DNA of 64,000 bases from Candidatus Defluviibacillus avedoerensis (GTDB taxonomy: Bacteria; Pseudomonadota; Gammaproteobacteria; Burkholderiales; Burkholderiaceae_C), in contig JADJBS010000012.1 of assembly GCA_016703665.1 (NCBI GenBank), forward strand, positions 1 through 64,000. The letters are read 5' to 3'. This document shows, piece by piece, positions 33,328-41,603 of the stretch. How positions within the stretch are numbered: position 1 is the first letter of the stretch; each line of letters starts with the position of its first letter. The notes beneath the pieces are model-generated. The model ran no database searches and was not told the DNA's origin. It worked only from the letters and a program-made list of their open reading frames with translations. The position numbers and the translations under genes are program-made.

Positions 33328-34419
33328 ATGAGTTTGAAATGCGGCATCGTGGGCTTGCCCAACGTGGGCAAATCCACCCTGTTCAATGCGCTGACCAAGG
33401 CGGGTATTGCGGCGGAGAACTACCCCTTTTGCACGATTGAACCCAATGTCGGAGTTGTGGAGGTCCCAGATCCGCGCTTGCAGCAGTTGGCCGCCATCAT
33501 CACGCCAGAACGTATCGTCCCCGCTATTGTGGAGTTTGTGGACATTGCCGGGTTGGTCGCTGGCGCTTCCACAGGCGAAGGTCTGGGCAACAAGTTTTTG
33601 GCCCATATCCGCGAGACAGATGCCACGGTGAACGTGGTGCGCTGCTTTGAAGACGACAACGTGGTGCATGTGTCGGGCAAAGTCGACCCCATTGCTGACA
33701 TCGAAGTTATCCAGACCGAACTGTGCCTGGCCGACATGCAGGCCGTTGAAAAGGCACTTCACCGTGTGACCAAGACAGCGCGTTCAGGTGACAAGGAGTC
33801 CATCAAACTGGTTGCCATTCTGGAGAAATGCCAAGCTGCTCTGAACGAAGCCAAGCCGGTGCGCACCCTTGAATTCAGCAAGGAGGAGTTGCCCTTGCTC
33901 AAGCAGTTTTTCCTGATCACAGCGAAGCCTGCCATGTTTGTGGCCAATGTGTCGGAAGATGGTTTTGAAAACAACCCCCTGCTTGATCGCTTGAAGGCCT
34001 TTGCCGTAGCCCAGAATGCGCCCGTTGTGGCTATCTGCGCCAAGATGGAGGCTGAAATGGCCGAGATGGAAGATGAGGACAAAGCCATGTTCCTGGCGGA
34101 ACTCGGCCAGACTGAACCTGGTCTTGATCGCTTGATCCGTTCTGCGTATTCGCTGCTGGGTTTGCAAACCTATTTCACTGCGGGTGTGAAAGAGGTGCGT
34201 GCTTGGACGATTCACGTGGGGGACACGGGCCCACAGGCTGCGGGCGTGATCCACACTGACTTTGAAAAGGGCTATATCCGCGCCCAGACCATTGCGTTTG
34301 ATGACTTCATTGCCTACAAGGGTGAGCAAGGTGCCAAGGATGCGGGCAAGATGCGAGCCGAAGGCAAGGAGTATGTCGTCAAGGATGGCGATGTGATGAA
34401 CTTCCTGTTCAGTTCTTAG
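33328..34419 (+). CDS. ychF: ribosome-associated ATPase YchF (Obg-like)
   Basis: The 363-aa protein starts MSLKCGIVGLPNVGKSTLFNALTKAGI (G1 loop GLPNVGKS), followed by CTIEPNVGVVEVPDPRLQQL, EFVDIAGLVAGASTGEGLGNKFLAHIRETDA (G3, DIAG) and the NVSEDGFENNPLLD segment. It ends with the TGS/YchF C-terminal domain (ARWTIHVGDTGPQAAGVIHTDF...KDGDVMNFLFSS). YchF binds ATP rather than GTP and associates with the ribosome. It affects translation initiation and oxidative stress. Length matches E. coli (363 aa). ATG 33328 has AAGGA upstream. Its stop overlaps that of the convergent exonuclease gene in TTAG. Confidence 0.96.
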   Translation: MSLKCGIVGLPNVGKSTLFNALTKAGIAAENYPFCTIEPNVGVVEVPDPRLQQLAAIITPERIVPAIVEFVDIAGLVAGASTGEGLGNKFLAHIRETDATVNVVRCFEDDNVVHVSGKVDPIADIEVIQTELCLADMQAVEKALHRVTKTARSGDKESIKLVAILEKCQAALNEAKPVRTLEFSKEELPLLKQFFLITAKPAMFVANVSEDGFENNPLLDRLKAFAVAQNAPVVAICAKMEAEMAEMEDEDKAMFLAELGQTEPGLDRLIRSAYSLLGLQTYFTAGVKEVRAWTIHVGDTGPQAAGVIHTDFEKGYIRAQTIAFDDFIAYKGEQGAKDAGKMRAEGKEYVVKDGDVMNFLFSS

Positions 34420-34973
34420 GCTTTATCAAGCGTCTGATCTTGAGCTGCCAGTTGCAGCACCCGCAGCAGGGTCTGTTGCAACACTTTGGCGTCATTGCTG
34501 GCGCGGTGTCGGGTGATGTTCATCTCCTGGAGGATTTGTGCCTTGGCTGCGTCCCAACGCGCCAGATGGGCTTCGTCCAGCAGTTGGCGCAGGTCTTCCA
34601 ATTTGAAACTGGGGCGTGACTCGGCGGCATCGAACAAGCGGCTTAGCCAGTTGTAGTCGTGGTACCAAGCGTCGGTATAAACAGTTTGTCCTTGGAGCAG
34701 AGTGTTGATATGGCTGGCTACTTCAGCAGCAGGTTTGCCATAAGTTTCAAGAATGCTGCGATCCACACCGTGCACCTTTTGCGCCGCGTCGTCCCAGTGC
34801 TGCCAGTCTGGTTCTGGGCTGATCAACGAGCAATAGGTTTGTCCGTCTGGCAGTACCAGGCCGACCTCAATCGGGTAGCTCTTGCCACCGAAGCCGGAGG
34901 CTTCGAAATCAATGAAACTGCGTGCTTCACTGGGAGCAATGGAGGTGACTGGGTTGGATATTGACATGCTCAT
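34416..34973 (-). CDS. DEDDh-type 3'-5' exonuclease-like protein
   Basis: The 185-aa protein has exonuclease-fold metal ligands: FIDFEASGFG (D22/E24), a middle aspartate in YHDYNWLSRLFD, and HRASNDAKVL (H-x4-D), the DEDDh signature. Between them are VGLVLPDGQTYCSLISPEP, WDDAAQKVHGVDRSILE and KLEDLRQLLDE. Members of this fold include RNase T, DnaQ and oligoribonuclease. The exact substrate cannot be told. ATG 34973 overlaps the yqaA stop by 4 bases, and the stop overlaps that of ychF. It and yqaA form a two-gene minus-strand unit. Confidence 0.75.
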   Translation of the reverse strand: MSMSISNPVTSIAPSEARSFIDFEASGFGGKSYPIEVGLVLPDGQTYCSLISPEPDWQHWDDAAQKVHGVDRSILETYGKPAAEVASHINTLLQGQTVYTDAWYHDYNWLSRLFDAAESRPSFKLEDLRQLLDEAHLARWDAAKAQILQEMNITRHRASNDAKVLQQTLLRVLQLAAQDQTLDKA

Positions 34974-35452
34974 GAACCGTAGTGTCCCGGAAAAAACCAA
35001 AGCATGCCGACGGTCATCAACAGGTAACGGCCAAACTTGCCGATTGCCATGTAGAGCAGACAGGGCCAAAACGGCAACTTAAGCCAGCCCGCGACGGCGC
35101 ACAGCGGATCCCCCACAGCGGGAAGCCAGGACAGCAAACAGGCTTTGGGGCCGAGTTTTTCGAGCCAGTCCAGTGCGCGCAAATGGGCTGCGCTGTGGTG
35201 TGTTTTGTCCAGCATTTTGTGGGCGCCATAGCCCATCCACCAATCCACTGCGCCTCCCAGCGTGTTGCCGCAGGTGGCAACAACGATGGCTGACCACAAT
35301 AACTCTGGGTTGAGTTTGACCAGACCAAACACCACAGGTTCCGATCCCAATGGCAGCAAAGTGGCAGAAATGAAAGACACCACAAACACCGTACTCAGGC
35401 CAAATTGAGGCAGGGCAAGGGCATTGAGCAGGGCGTCTAACCAAGTCGGCAT
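34970..35452 (-). CDS. YqaA-family membrane protein
   Basis: The 160-aa protein has about four hydrophobic segments and the YqaA/SNARE-associated (VTT/DedA-like) pattern: LSTVFVVSFISATLLPLGSEPVVFGLVKLNPELL, ATCGNTLGGAVDWWMGYGAHKML and LSWLPAVGDPLCAVAGWLKLPFWPCLLYMAIGKFGRYL. The G-(x)-P/G-N-x-x-G block and the loop WLPAVGDPLC are typical of YqaA. The role in bacteria is unclear but may involve membrane homeostasis. ATG 35452 is preferred over longer open sequence upstream. It overlaps the next gene's start (4 bases) and is divergent from dusB. Confidence 0.83.
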   Translation of the reverse strand: MPTWLDALLNALALPQFGLSTVFVVSFISATLLPLGSEPVVFGLVKLNPELLWSAIVVATCGNTLGGAVDWWMGYGAHKMLDKTHHSAAHLRALDWLEKLGPKACLLSWLPAVGDPLCAVAGWLKLPFWPCLLYMAIGKFGRYLLMTVGMLWFFPGHYGS

Positions 35453-35614
35453 AAGGGCAGTATAGGCGTGCGGTGCACCGAGCCTGAATTGTTTGCTGCA
35501 GAACATGTAGCGGTCAAATGCTTACATCTTTTGCAAGGCAGGCAGCATACAATCGTGCCTCATTTTTCGGCAATCTTTGTCGCCCGCTCGCATACCTCCG
35601 CGTCTTTTTTTTGC

Positions 35615-36670
35615 ATGCTCATCGGTCAGTACAAGTTAGCAAACAACGTGTTGGTGGCTCCCATGGCGGGCGTCACTGACAGACCGTTTCGCAAGCTGTG
35701 CAAAACCCTCGGAGCAGGCTATGCGGTGAGTGAAATGGTGACCTCGCGCCCTGACCTTTGGGGTTCTGTCAAGACGTCGCGCCGAGCAGATCACGCGGGC
35801 GAGGGTGGTCCCATTGCTGTGCAGATTGCCGGTACCGATGCTGCCATGATGGCCGATGCTGCGATCTACAACATCGAGCGCGGTGCCCAGATCATTGACA
35901 TCAACATGGGTTGTCCTGCCAAGAAGGTCTGCAACAAATGGGCGGGCTCAGCCTTGATGCAGGACGAAGCACTGGCGATGTCCATCGTTGATGCTGTGGT
36001 TGCAGCCTGTACGCCGCATGGGGTGCCAGTCACACTCAAGATGCGTACCGGATGGGCTGCAGGGCAGCGCAACGCGCCGGCCATTGCGCGGGCGGCCGAG
36101 CACTCAGGAGTGCAGATGATCACGGTGCATGGCCGCACCCGAGAGCAGGGCTACAAAGGACTGGCCGAGTACGACACCATCGCGGCCATCAAGGCTGCGC
36201 TGCGCATACCGGTAGTGGCCAACGGTGATGTCAACAGTCCTCAAAAAGCCAAGGCGGTTCTGGCCTACACTGGCGCAGACGCCGTTATGGTGGGGCGCGC
36301 GGCACAGGGCAACCCCTGGTTGTTTCGCGAGATCACCCACTACCTGGCTACTGGTGAAATGCTGGCCCCACCGCTGGTGAGCGAGGTCAAACGGCTGCTG
36401 TTGGATCATCTGCGTGAACACTGTTCCTTCTACGGTGATTTCACTGGCGTACGGTCTGCCCGCAAACACATTGGCTGGTATGTCAAGACGCTGCCTGGCG
36501 GGGAAGCTTTTCGTGCCCATATGAATTTGCTGGACGACGCGCAGGCGCAGCATCAAGCGGTAGCCGACTACTTTGACGAATTGGCGCAAGCCATGGATCG
36601 AGTGCCGAGACAAGCATCAGTCCAAGTAACTGAATCCCAGAACAAAGAGATGGAAGTAACCAGCTCATGA
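35615..36670 (+). CDS. dusB: tRNA-dihydrouridine synthase B
   Basis: The 351-aa flavoprotein shows the Dus pattern: VLVAPMAGVTDRPFRKL, IDINMGCPAKKVCNKWAGSALM (catalytic Cys in KVCNKW), VTLKMRTGWAAGQRNA, ITVHGRTREQGYKG, PVVANGDVNSP and ADAVMVGRAAQGNPWLF. It reduces uridines in the tRNA D-loop with FMN and NADPH. The pairing with fis, whose ATG overlaps its stop by 4 bases, is conserved in many proteobacteria and supports DusB. ATG 35615 is chosen although a longer frame is open to 35468. Confidence 0.95.
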   Translation: MLIGQYKLANNVLVAPMAGVTDRPFRKLCKTLGAGYAVSEMVTSRPDLWGSVKTSRRADHAGEGGPIAVQIAGTDAAMMADAAIYNIERGAQIIDINMGCPAKKVCNKWAGSALMQDEALAMSIVDAVVAACTPHGVPVTLKMRTGWAAGQRNAPAIARAAEHSGVQMITVHGRTREQGYKGLAEYDTIAAIKAALRIPVVANGDVNSPQKAKAVLAYTGADAVMVGRAAQGNPWLFREITHYLATGEMLAPPLVSEVKRLLLDHLREHCSFYGDFTGVRSARKHIGWYVKTLPGGEAFRAHMNLLDDAQAQHQAVADYFDELAQAMDRVPRQASVQVTESQNKEMEVTSS

Positions 36671-36900
36671 GCAAAAAAAATCTACAAGACAGTGTCCGCC
36701 TCAGTCTGGACAGTTATTTCAAAGATTTGCACGGGATTGAGCCCGATGGCATTTATGACATGTTGGTGAAAACCGTCGAACGCCCCTTGCTGGAAGTGGT
36801 GATGGCGCGTGCCGACAACAATCAATCCAAAGCCGCCGAATGGCTTGGCCTGAACCGCAACACCTTGCGCAAGAAACTCGTGGAACACCAACTTTTATGA
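36667..36900 (+). CDS. fis: DNA-binding protein Fis
   Basis: The 77-aa protein has the Fis C-terminal helix-turn-helix almost intact (NNQSKAAEWLGLNRNTLRKKLVEHQLL). Its N-terminal part (SLDSYFKDLHG, VERPLLEVVMARA) corresponds to the dimer helices. Fis bends DNA and organises the nucleoid. It is shorter than the 98-aa E. coli protein, as usual in betaproteobacteria. Its start overlaps the dusB stop and its stop overlaps the purH ATG (both ATGA), so dusB, fis and purH are probably translated in sequence. Confidence 0.95.
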   Translation: MSKKNLQDSVRLSLDSYFKDLHGIEPDGIYDMLVKTVERPLLEVVMARADNNQSKAAEWLGLNRNTLRKKLVEHQLL

Positions 36901-38468
36901 ATGCACTGATCTCTGTCTCGGACAAAACCGGCATCGTCTCTTTGGCCCAGGGCTTACATGCCCTGGGCATCAAACTGTTGTCCACGGGTGGTACTGCCAA
37001 GTTGCTCGCAGAGCAAGGCTTGCCCGTCACCGAAGTGGCTGACATGACGGGTTTTCCGGAAATGCTGGATGGGCGGGTCAAGACCCTGCACCCCAAGGTG
37101 CATGGGGGTCTTCTGGCCCGGCGTGATTTTCCAGAGCACATGGCAGCCATCAAGGCGCATGGCATAGACACCATTGATCTGCTGGTGGTCAACCTCTACC
37201 CGTTTGAAGACACCGTTGCCAAACCCGGGTGTACGCTGGAAGACGCGATTGAGAACATCGACATTGGCGGTCCTGCCATGGTCCGAAGCGCGGCCAAGAA
37301 CTGGAAGGACGTCGCCGTCCTGACCGATGCTACCCAGTATGCAACCGTGCTGGACGAACTCAAGGTGCACGGCAGCGTGAGCCAAAAGACCAAATTTGCA
37401 CTGTCAGTTGCTGCATTCAACCGCATCAGTCAATATGACGGTGCGATCAGCGATTATCTGTCGCGCATCCAGGAAGACGGCTCACACGCGCTGTTTCCGG
37501 GCCAGGCCAATGGTCGATTTGTCAAGCTGCAAGATTTGCGCTATGGCGAGAACCCCCATCAACAAGCTGCGTTCTACCGCGACCTGTACCCTGCGCCTGG
37601 TTCGCTTGTGACCGCTGTGCAGTTGCAGGGTAAGGAACTCAGCTACAACAACATCGCCGACGCCGATGCCGCGTGGGAGTGTGTCAAGAGTTTTGACGAA
37701 TCCGCTTGCGTCATCGTCAAGCACGCCAATCCTTGTGGTGTCGCCGTGGGCGTCAATCCTTTGGAAGCCTACAGCAAGGCATTTCAGACTGACCCCACCT
37801 CGGCTTTTGGCGGCATTATTGCCGTGAACCGACCGTTGGATGGCGCTGCTGCGCTACAAATTTCAAAGCAGTTCGTTGAAGTGCTGATGGCCCCAGGTTA
37901 CACGCCAGAGGCGCTGGAGGTATTCAAGTCTAAGGTCAACGTGCGGGTTTTGCAGATCGATCTGCCTTCTGGCGGTTCTACCGCCTGGGCCAAAGGCCAG
38001 AATGCCATGGACGTCAAACGCATCGGCTCAGGCATGTTGATGCAAACCGCAGACAACCATGAATTGACGCTGGCTGATCTGAAGGTCGTTACCCAAATTC
38101 AGCCCACCCCAGAGCAGTTGCAGGACTTGCTGTTTGCCTGGAAGGTCGGCAAGTTCGTCAAGAGCAATGCCATCGTCTTCTGCAAAGGTGGCATGACCAT
38201 GGGCGTGGGTGCTGGTCAGATGAGTCGCCTGGATTCCGCCCGTATCGCCAGCATCAAGGCTGGGCACGCTGGTCTTAGTTTGGCAGGCACCGCTGTTGCG
38301 AGTGACGCCTTCTTCCCGTTCCGCGATGGTCTGGACGTGGTGGTGGACGCTGGTGCCACCTGCGTGATCCAGCCAGGGGGCTCCATGCGCGACCAGGAGG
38401 TCATCGACGCGGCCAATGAGCGCGGCGTGGCGATGGTGTTCTCGGGCGTGCGGCATTTCCGCCATTGA
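36897..38468 (+). CDS. purH: bifunctional AICAR formyltransferase/IMP cyclohydrolase
   Basis: The 523-aa enzyme catalyses the last two steps of IMP synthesis. The N-terminal IMP cyclohydrolase (MGS-fold) domain is MNALISVSDKTGIVSLAQGLHALGIKLLSTGGTAKLL. The C-terminal transformylase carries VIVKHANPCGVAVG, SAFGGIIAVNRPLDG, KYVKSNAIV-like FVKSNAIVFCKGG and the final DAFFPFRDGLDVVVDAGATCVIQPGGSMRDQEVIDAANERGVAMVFSGVRHFRH. Length matches E. coli PurH (529 aa). ATG 36897 overlaps the fis stop. It converges on hemL, with a hairpin between. Confidence 0.97.
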   Translation: MNALISVSDKTGIVSLAQGLHALGIKLLSTGGTAKLLAEQGLPVTEVADMTGFPEMLDGRVKTLHPKVHGGLLARRDFPEHMAAIKAHGIDTIDLLVVNLYPFEDTVAKPGCTLEDAIENIDIGGPAMVRSAAKNWKDVAVLTDATQYATVLDELKVHGSVSQKTKFALSVAAFNRISQYDGAISDYLSRIQEDGSHALFPGQANGRFVKLQDLRYGENPHQQAAFYRDLYPAPGSLVTAVQLQGKELSYNNIADADAAWECVKSFDESACVIVKHANPCGVAVGVNPLEAYSKAFQTDPTSAFGGIIAVNRPLDGAAALQISKQFVEVLMAPGYTPEALEVFKSKVNVRVLQIDLPSGGSTAWAKGQNAMDVKRIGSGMLMQTADNHELTLADLKVVTQIQPTPEQLQDLLFAWKVGKFVKSNAIVFCKGGMTMGVGAGQMSRLDSARIASIKAGHAGLSLAGTAVASDAFFPFRDGLDVVVDAGATCVIQPGGSMRDQEVIDAANERGVAMVFSGVRHFRH

Positions 38469-38481
38469 TTTCAATTCAAAG

Positions 38482-38535
38482 CAAGGCTTATGACATATGC
38501 AGTAAGCCTTGTTAGCTATTTAATTTATAGCTTTT
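38482..38535. terminator. bidirectional terminator between purH and hemL
   Basis: A 9-bp inverted repeat (CAAGGCTTA at 38482-38490, TAAGCCTTG at 38503-38511, 12-base loop) lies just after purH. It is followed by a second small stem (AGCTAT/ATAGCT, 38514-38532) with a TTTT tail. The convergent placement suits termination of both transcripts. T-runs are short, so the strength is uncertain. The second stem overlaps the hemL stop. Confidence 0.55.
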
Positions 38536-39820
38536 GAAAAGCCATCGCCGCTGCCGATACAGTGTGTGCAATGTCTTCATCGCTGTGTGCGGCACTGACA
38601 AATCCGGCTTCGTAGAGCGCGGGGGCGATGTAGATGCCCTGATCCAGCAGGCCGTGGAACAGGGTGTTGAAGCGGGCACTGTCGCTTTTCATCACAGTGG
38701 CGTAGTTTTGGGGCAGCTCTGGTAGAAGAAAGAAGCCGAACATGCCACCCTGGCAATCGGCGCTGAAAGGCACACCGGCTTTGGCCGCCTCGGTTGTCAG
38801 GCCATCGATCAGCTTCTGTGTTTTCGCACTCAGTGCATCCCAAAAACCGGGTTTTTGAATTTCACGCAAAGTGGCCAAACCGCATGCGGTGGCGACTGGG
38901 TTGCCCGACAGGGTGCCCGCCTGGTAAACAGGACCCTGAGGGGCCAGTTGCTCCATGATGGCGCACGGGCCACCGAAAGCCGCCAGCGGCATGCCCCCAC
39001 CGATGACCTTACCCAGCACGGTCAAATCGGGCTGGAAGCCAGGGATAGACTGCGCATAGAGAGACTGTGCAGAACCTAGTGCGACACGAAAGCCCGTCAT
39101 CACTTCGTCCAGGATCAGCAGAGCGCCGTATTGCGTGCATAGCTCACGGCAGCGCTGCATAAAGGGGACGGATGCGCGCACCAGGTTCATGTTGCCCGCG
39201 ATAGGTTCAATGATGAGACAGGCCAACTCTTTGCCGTGCTGGGTAAAGGCGTCTTCAAGTTGTTGTACGTTGTTGTATTCCAGCACCAAGGTATGCTGGA
39301 CCACTTCGGGCGGCACGCCGGCGCTGGTGGCTGTGCCGAAAGTGGCCAAACCAGAGCCAGCCTTTACCAACAACGCATCAGCATGGCCGTGGTAGCAGCC
39401 CTCAAACTTGATGAGCTTGCTGCGGCCCGTGGCACCACGCGCCAAGCGGATGGCACTCATGCCGGCTTCGGTTCCCGAACTGACCAGTCGAACCATGTCC
39501 ATGCTGGGGACCAGCTTAAGGATTTCTTCGGCCAGTTCGATCTCGCGCTCGGTCGGTGCCCCGAAAGAGAAGCCGTCGAGGGCGGCTTTTTGAACGGCTT
39601 CGATGACAACCGGATTGCCGTGGCCCAGGATCATTGGACCCCAGGACCCGATGTAGTCGATATAGCGTGTGCCTTCTGCGTCCCAGAAATACGCCCCCTG
39701 TGCTCGCTGTACAAAGCGGGGTGTGCCTCCTACTGCCTTGAAAGCGCGAACTGGGGAGTTGACGCCACCAGGGATGATTTTCTTGGCGCGTTCAAACAGG
39801 GAATGATTGGTCTGGGTCAT
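38525..39820 (-). CDS. hemL: glutamate-1-semialdehyde 2,1-aminomutase
   Basis: The 431-aa PLP enzyme converts glutamate-1-semialdehyde to 5-aminolevulinate for heme synthesis. It has MTQTNHSLFERAKKIIPGGVNSPVRAFKAVGGTPRF, the shared aminotransferase stretch LLILDEVMTGFRVALG, the PLP lysine in LTVLGKVIGGGMPLAAFGG, and TLSGNPVATACGLATL, which match HemL. ATG 39820 is preferred; an ATG at 39835 would add five residues. A 13-bp tandem repeat lies upstream. It is followed on the same strand, at 79 bp, by the end of thiD, so thiD is upstream in the same direction. Confidence 0.96.
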   Translation of the reverse strand: MTQTNHSLFERAKKIIPGGVNSPVRAFKAVGGTPRFVQRAQGAYFWDAEGTRYIDYIGSWGPMILGHGNPVVIEAVQKAALDGFSFGAPTEREIELAEEILKLVPSMDMVRLVSSGTEAGMSAIRLARGATGRSKLIKFEGCYHGHADALLVKAGSGLATFGTATSAGVPPEVVQHTLVLEYNNVQQLEDAFTQHGKELACLIIEPIAGNMNLVRASVPFMQRCRELCTQYGALLILDEVMTGFRVALGSAQSLYAQSIPGFQPDLTVLGKVIGGGMPLAAFGGPCAIMEQLAPQGPVYQAGTLSGNPVATACGLATLREIQKPGFWDALSAKTQKLIDGLTTEAAKAGVPFSADCQGGMFGFFLLPELPQNYATVMKSDSARFNTLFHGLLDQGIYIAPALYEAGFVSAAHSDEDIAHTVSAAAMAFQKL

Positions 39821-39860
39821 ATCAGGTGTGCGCATGCCGTGCTGGATGAGCCGCGCAATA

Positions 39861-39886
39861 CAAAAGGTGTGAACAAAAGGTGTGAA
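39861..39886. repeat. 13-bp tandem direct repeat in the hemL leader
   Basis: CAAAAGGTGTGAA occurs twice without a gap, 39861-39873 and 39874-39886, 41-66 bp upstream of the hemL start. On the hemL strand it reads TTCACACCTTTTG twice. It may be a binding site for a regulator or a slipped-strand duplication. No match to a known operator is apparent to me. Confidence 0.8.
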
Positions 39887-39899
39887 AAAGGCGGAATTT

Positions 39900-40829
39900 T
39901 CAGTGTCGGGTTGAGTTGAAGCTGGGGTCGGTGGGCTCCATCACCTCAGCTTTAGTTGCCGTATCCTCAGCTTCCTCCGCCTCAGGCTGGGCCCAGAACA
40001 GGCGGTCTGGCACGACTTGTCCCATGCCCGGCCGAAAACCCGCACTGAGACAGCGATCAAGGTAGCCTAAGGCCTCCAGGGTGGCTGCACCCAGGTCTTC
40101 TCCGGTGGCCAGCAAGGCTGCTAGCGCTGCGGCTAGTGTGTCGCCCGAACCGCTGAATGTGGCTTCAAACCGCTCGAAATGTCGGCTTTCTATCACGCTC
40201 TCAGGGCTGGCAAGCACATTGTCAATTTGTTGGTCTGGCATGGGTATTCCTGTGACCAGTGTGTAAGCGACGCCGTACTCGTTCGCCGCGCGGGCGATAT
40301 CCCTGGCACCAGGTGGGCGATTGCTCTCCCAATCGGGCAATAGCCATCGCCACAGGGTACTGTGGTTGCCCGTAAGTACAGTGGTTTGAGGCAACAGCAG
40401 TTCTCGAAACGCGTCCTGGTAGCTGTCAATCTTGACATCTTCCCACCAGGACAAATTGGGCATGTAAGCAACAAGCGGGATATTCGGGTAATCGGCAGAA
40501 ATCTCTGCGATGGCGCTGAGGTTTTCCGGGCTACCGACAAAACCAACCTTGAAGACCTGGACAGGGATATCTTCCAGAATAGCGCGTGCCTGCTCAGTGA
40601 CTGCTTCATCGCTGAGTTCAAAATGATCAAAAATCTCGCCGGTATCCCGCGAATAGGCCCCTGACATGACAGGAAGTGCGTGAGCACCTACTGACGCCAC
40701 GGTCGTTACGTCAGCAGCCAGACCACCAGCTCCGCTCGGATCATTGGCGTTGAAGCAAATAATGCATGCCTGTTGCGAATCGACCTCGGCATCGGCTTCG
40801 CCGGGGTTAATGATGGGGTTGGTTGGCAT
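39900..40829 (-). CDS. thiD: hydroxymethylpyrimidine/phosphomethylpyrimidine kinase-like protein
   Basis: The 309-aa protein resembles ThiD: CIICFNANDPSGAGGLAADVTTVASVGAHALPVMSGAYSRDTGE at the N-terminus, VFKVGFVGSPENLSAI, and ATFSGSGDTLAAALAALLATG (the catalytic-site anion hole with GSGDT). ThiD phosphorylates hydroxymethylpyrimidine in thiamin synthesis. The substrate segment around DITTVQAQNT in standard ThiD is different here, so it may be a divergent paralogue. The C-terminal tail is long and acidic (AEEAEDTATKAEVMEPTDPS). It lies between hemL and rubredoxin, a grouping common in this family of bacteria. Confidence 0.8.
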   Translation of the reverse strand: MPTNPIINPGEADAEVDSQQACIICFNANDPSGAGGLAADVTTVASVGAHALPVMSGAYSRDTGEIFDHFELSDEAVTEQARAILEDIPVQVFKVGFVGSPENLSAIAEISADYPNIPLVAYMPNLSWWEDVKIDSYQDAFRELLLPQTTVLTGNHSTLWRWLLPDWESNRPPGARDIARAANEYGVAYTLVTGIPMPDQQIDNVLASPESVIESRHFERFEATFSGSGDTLAAALAALLATGEDLGAATLEALGYLDRCLSAGFRPGMGQVVPDRLFWAQPEAEEAEDTATKAEVMEPTDPSFNSTRH

Positions 40830-40961
40830 GCGGAATGTTGTGCATTAAGTTCTAGGCCACATCGATACAATGGATAAATTCATGCTTTTTGTCAGGGTAT
40901 TGTGGGGCAGGTAAAGCCAATCCTGGTAAAGAAGCTAAAGTCCCTAGAAAGTTGAGTGTTT

Positions 40962-41135
40962 GTGGCAGATTCTAAAACCTGGATGTGTTTAATTTGTGGC
41001 TGGATTTATGACGAAACTCAGGGCGCTGTTGAACACGGCATCGCCGCAGGTACGCCTTGGTCGCTGGTGCCCATGAACTGGACTTGTCCAGAATGTGGTG
41101 CCCGCAAAGAAGATTTCGAAATGGTTCAGATTTGA
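40962..41135 (+). CDS. rubredoxin
   Basis: This 57-aa protein is too short for automatic calling but has the two iron-binding motifs of rubredoxin: WMCLICGWIYDETQGAVEHG (CxxCG) and MNWTCPECGARKEDFEMVQI (CPxCG). It carries one Fe(Cys)4 centre and transfers electrons, for example to alkane hydroxylases or in oxidative stress protection. It starts with GTG (40962 or 40956) and the start is not settled. It lies divergent from thiD and 57 bp before pilG. Confidence 0.93.
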   Translation: MADSKTWMCLICGWIYDETQGAVEHGIAAGTPWSLVPMNWTCPECGARKEDFEMVQI

Positions 41136-41192
41136 CCGGGTGCACAGCACCCCTAAGCGACACGAGCGATTAAGCGCTTGGAGGATATCTAA

Positions 41193-41603
41193 GTGAGCAT
41201 GCCGGACTCAGGTGTCAAGGTACTGGTGATTGACGATAGCAACACTATCCGTCGCAGTGCCGAGATTTTTCTCAAGCAAGCCGGACATGAAGTCATGCTG
41301 GCCGACGATGGGTTTGATGCATTGGCCAAGGTCAATGACTATCAGCCCCATGTCATCTTCTGCGACATCCTCATGCCCAGGCTGGATGGGTATCAGACCT
41401 GCGCGATCATCAAGCGCAATCAACAGTTTGCAGGAGTGCCTGTGGTCATGCTGTCATCTAAAGACGGTGTCTTTGACAAGGCCAGGGGCCGCATGGTGGG
41501 ATCGCAAGATTACCTGACCAAGCCGTTCAGCAAGGGCCAACTACTACAGGCAGTCAAGCAATACGCCGTCCGACAGGAGGATGCCGCTGATGGCAATTCA
41601 TAA
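41193..41603 (+). CDS. pilG: twitching-motility response regulator PilG
   Basis: The 136-aa single-domain receiver has VLVIDDSNTIRRSAEIFLKQAGHEVMLADDGFDALAKVNDYQPHVIFCDILMPRLDGYQT with phospho-acceptor D58, and KPFSKGQLLQAV at the end of the fold. In Pil-Chp systems PilG drives pilus extension by acting on PilB. GTG 41193 follows GGAGGATATCTAA, a strong Shine-Dalgarno. An ATG two codons later is an alternative. The gene opens the Pil-Chp operon and overlaps pilH by 14 bases. Confidence 0.93.
   Translation: MSMPDSGVKVLVIDDSNTIRRSAEIFLKQAGHEVMLADDGFDALAKVNDYQPHVIFCDILMPRLDGYQTCAIIKRNQQFAGVPVVMLSSKDGVFDKARGRMVGSQDYLTKPFSKGQLLQAVKQYAVRQEDAADGNS

Noticed and set aside
33169..33762. minus-strand open frame of 197 aa across the ychF start
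   Set aside because: Most of it is the antisense of ychF. Only its last ~43 codons lie outside ychF, and they are recorded as the inverted fragment.
38514..38535. AGCTAT/ATAGCT stem as a genus-specific repeat element
   Set aside because: Only one clear copy is seen in the window, so I treat it as part of the terminator region and do not claim a repeat family.
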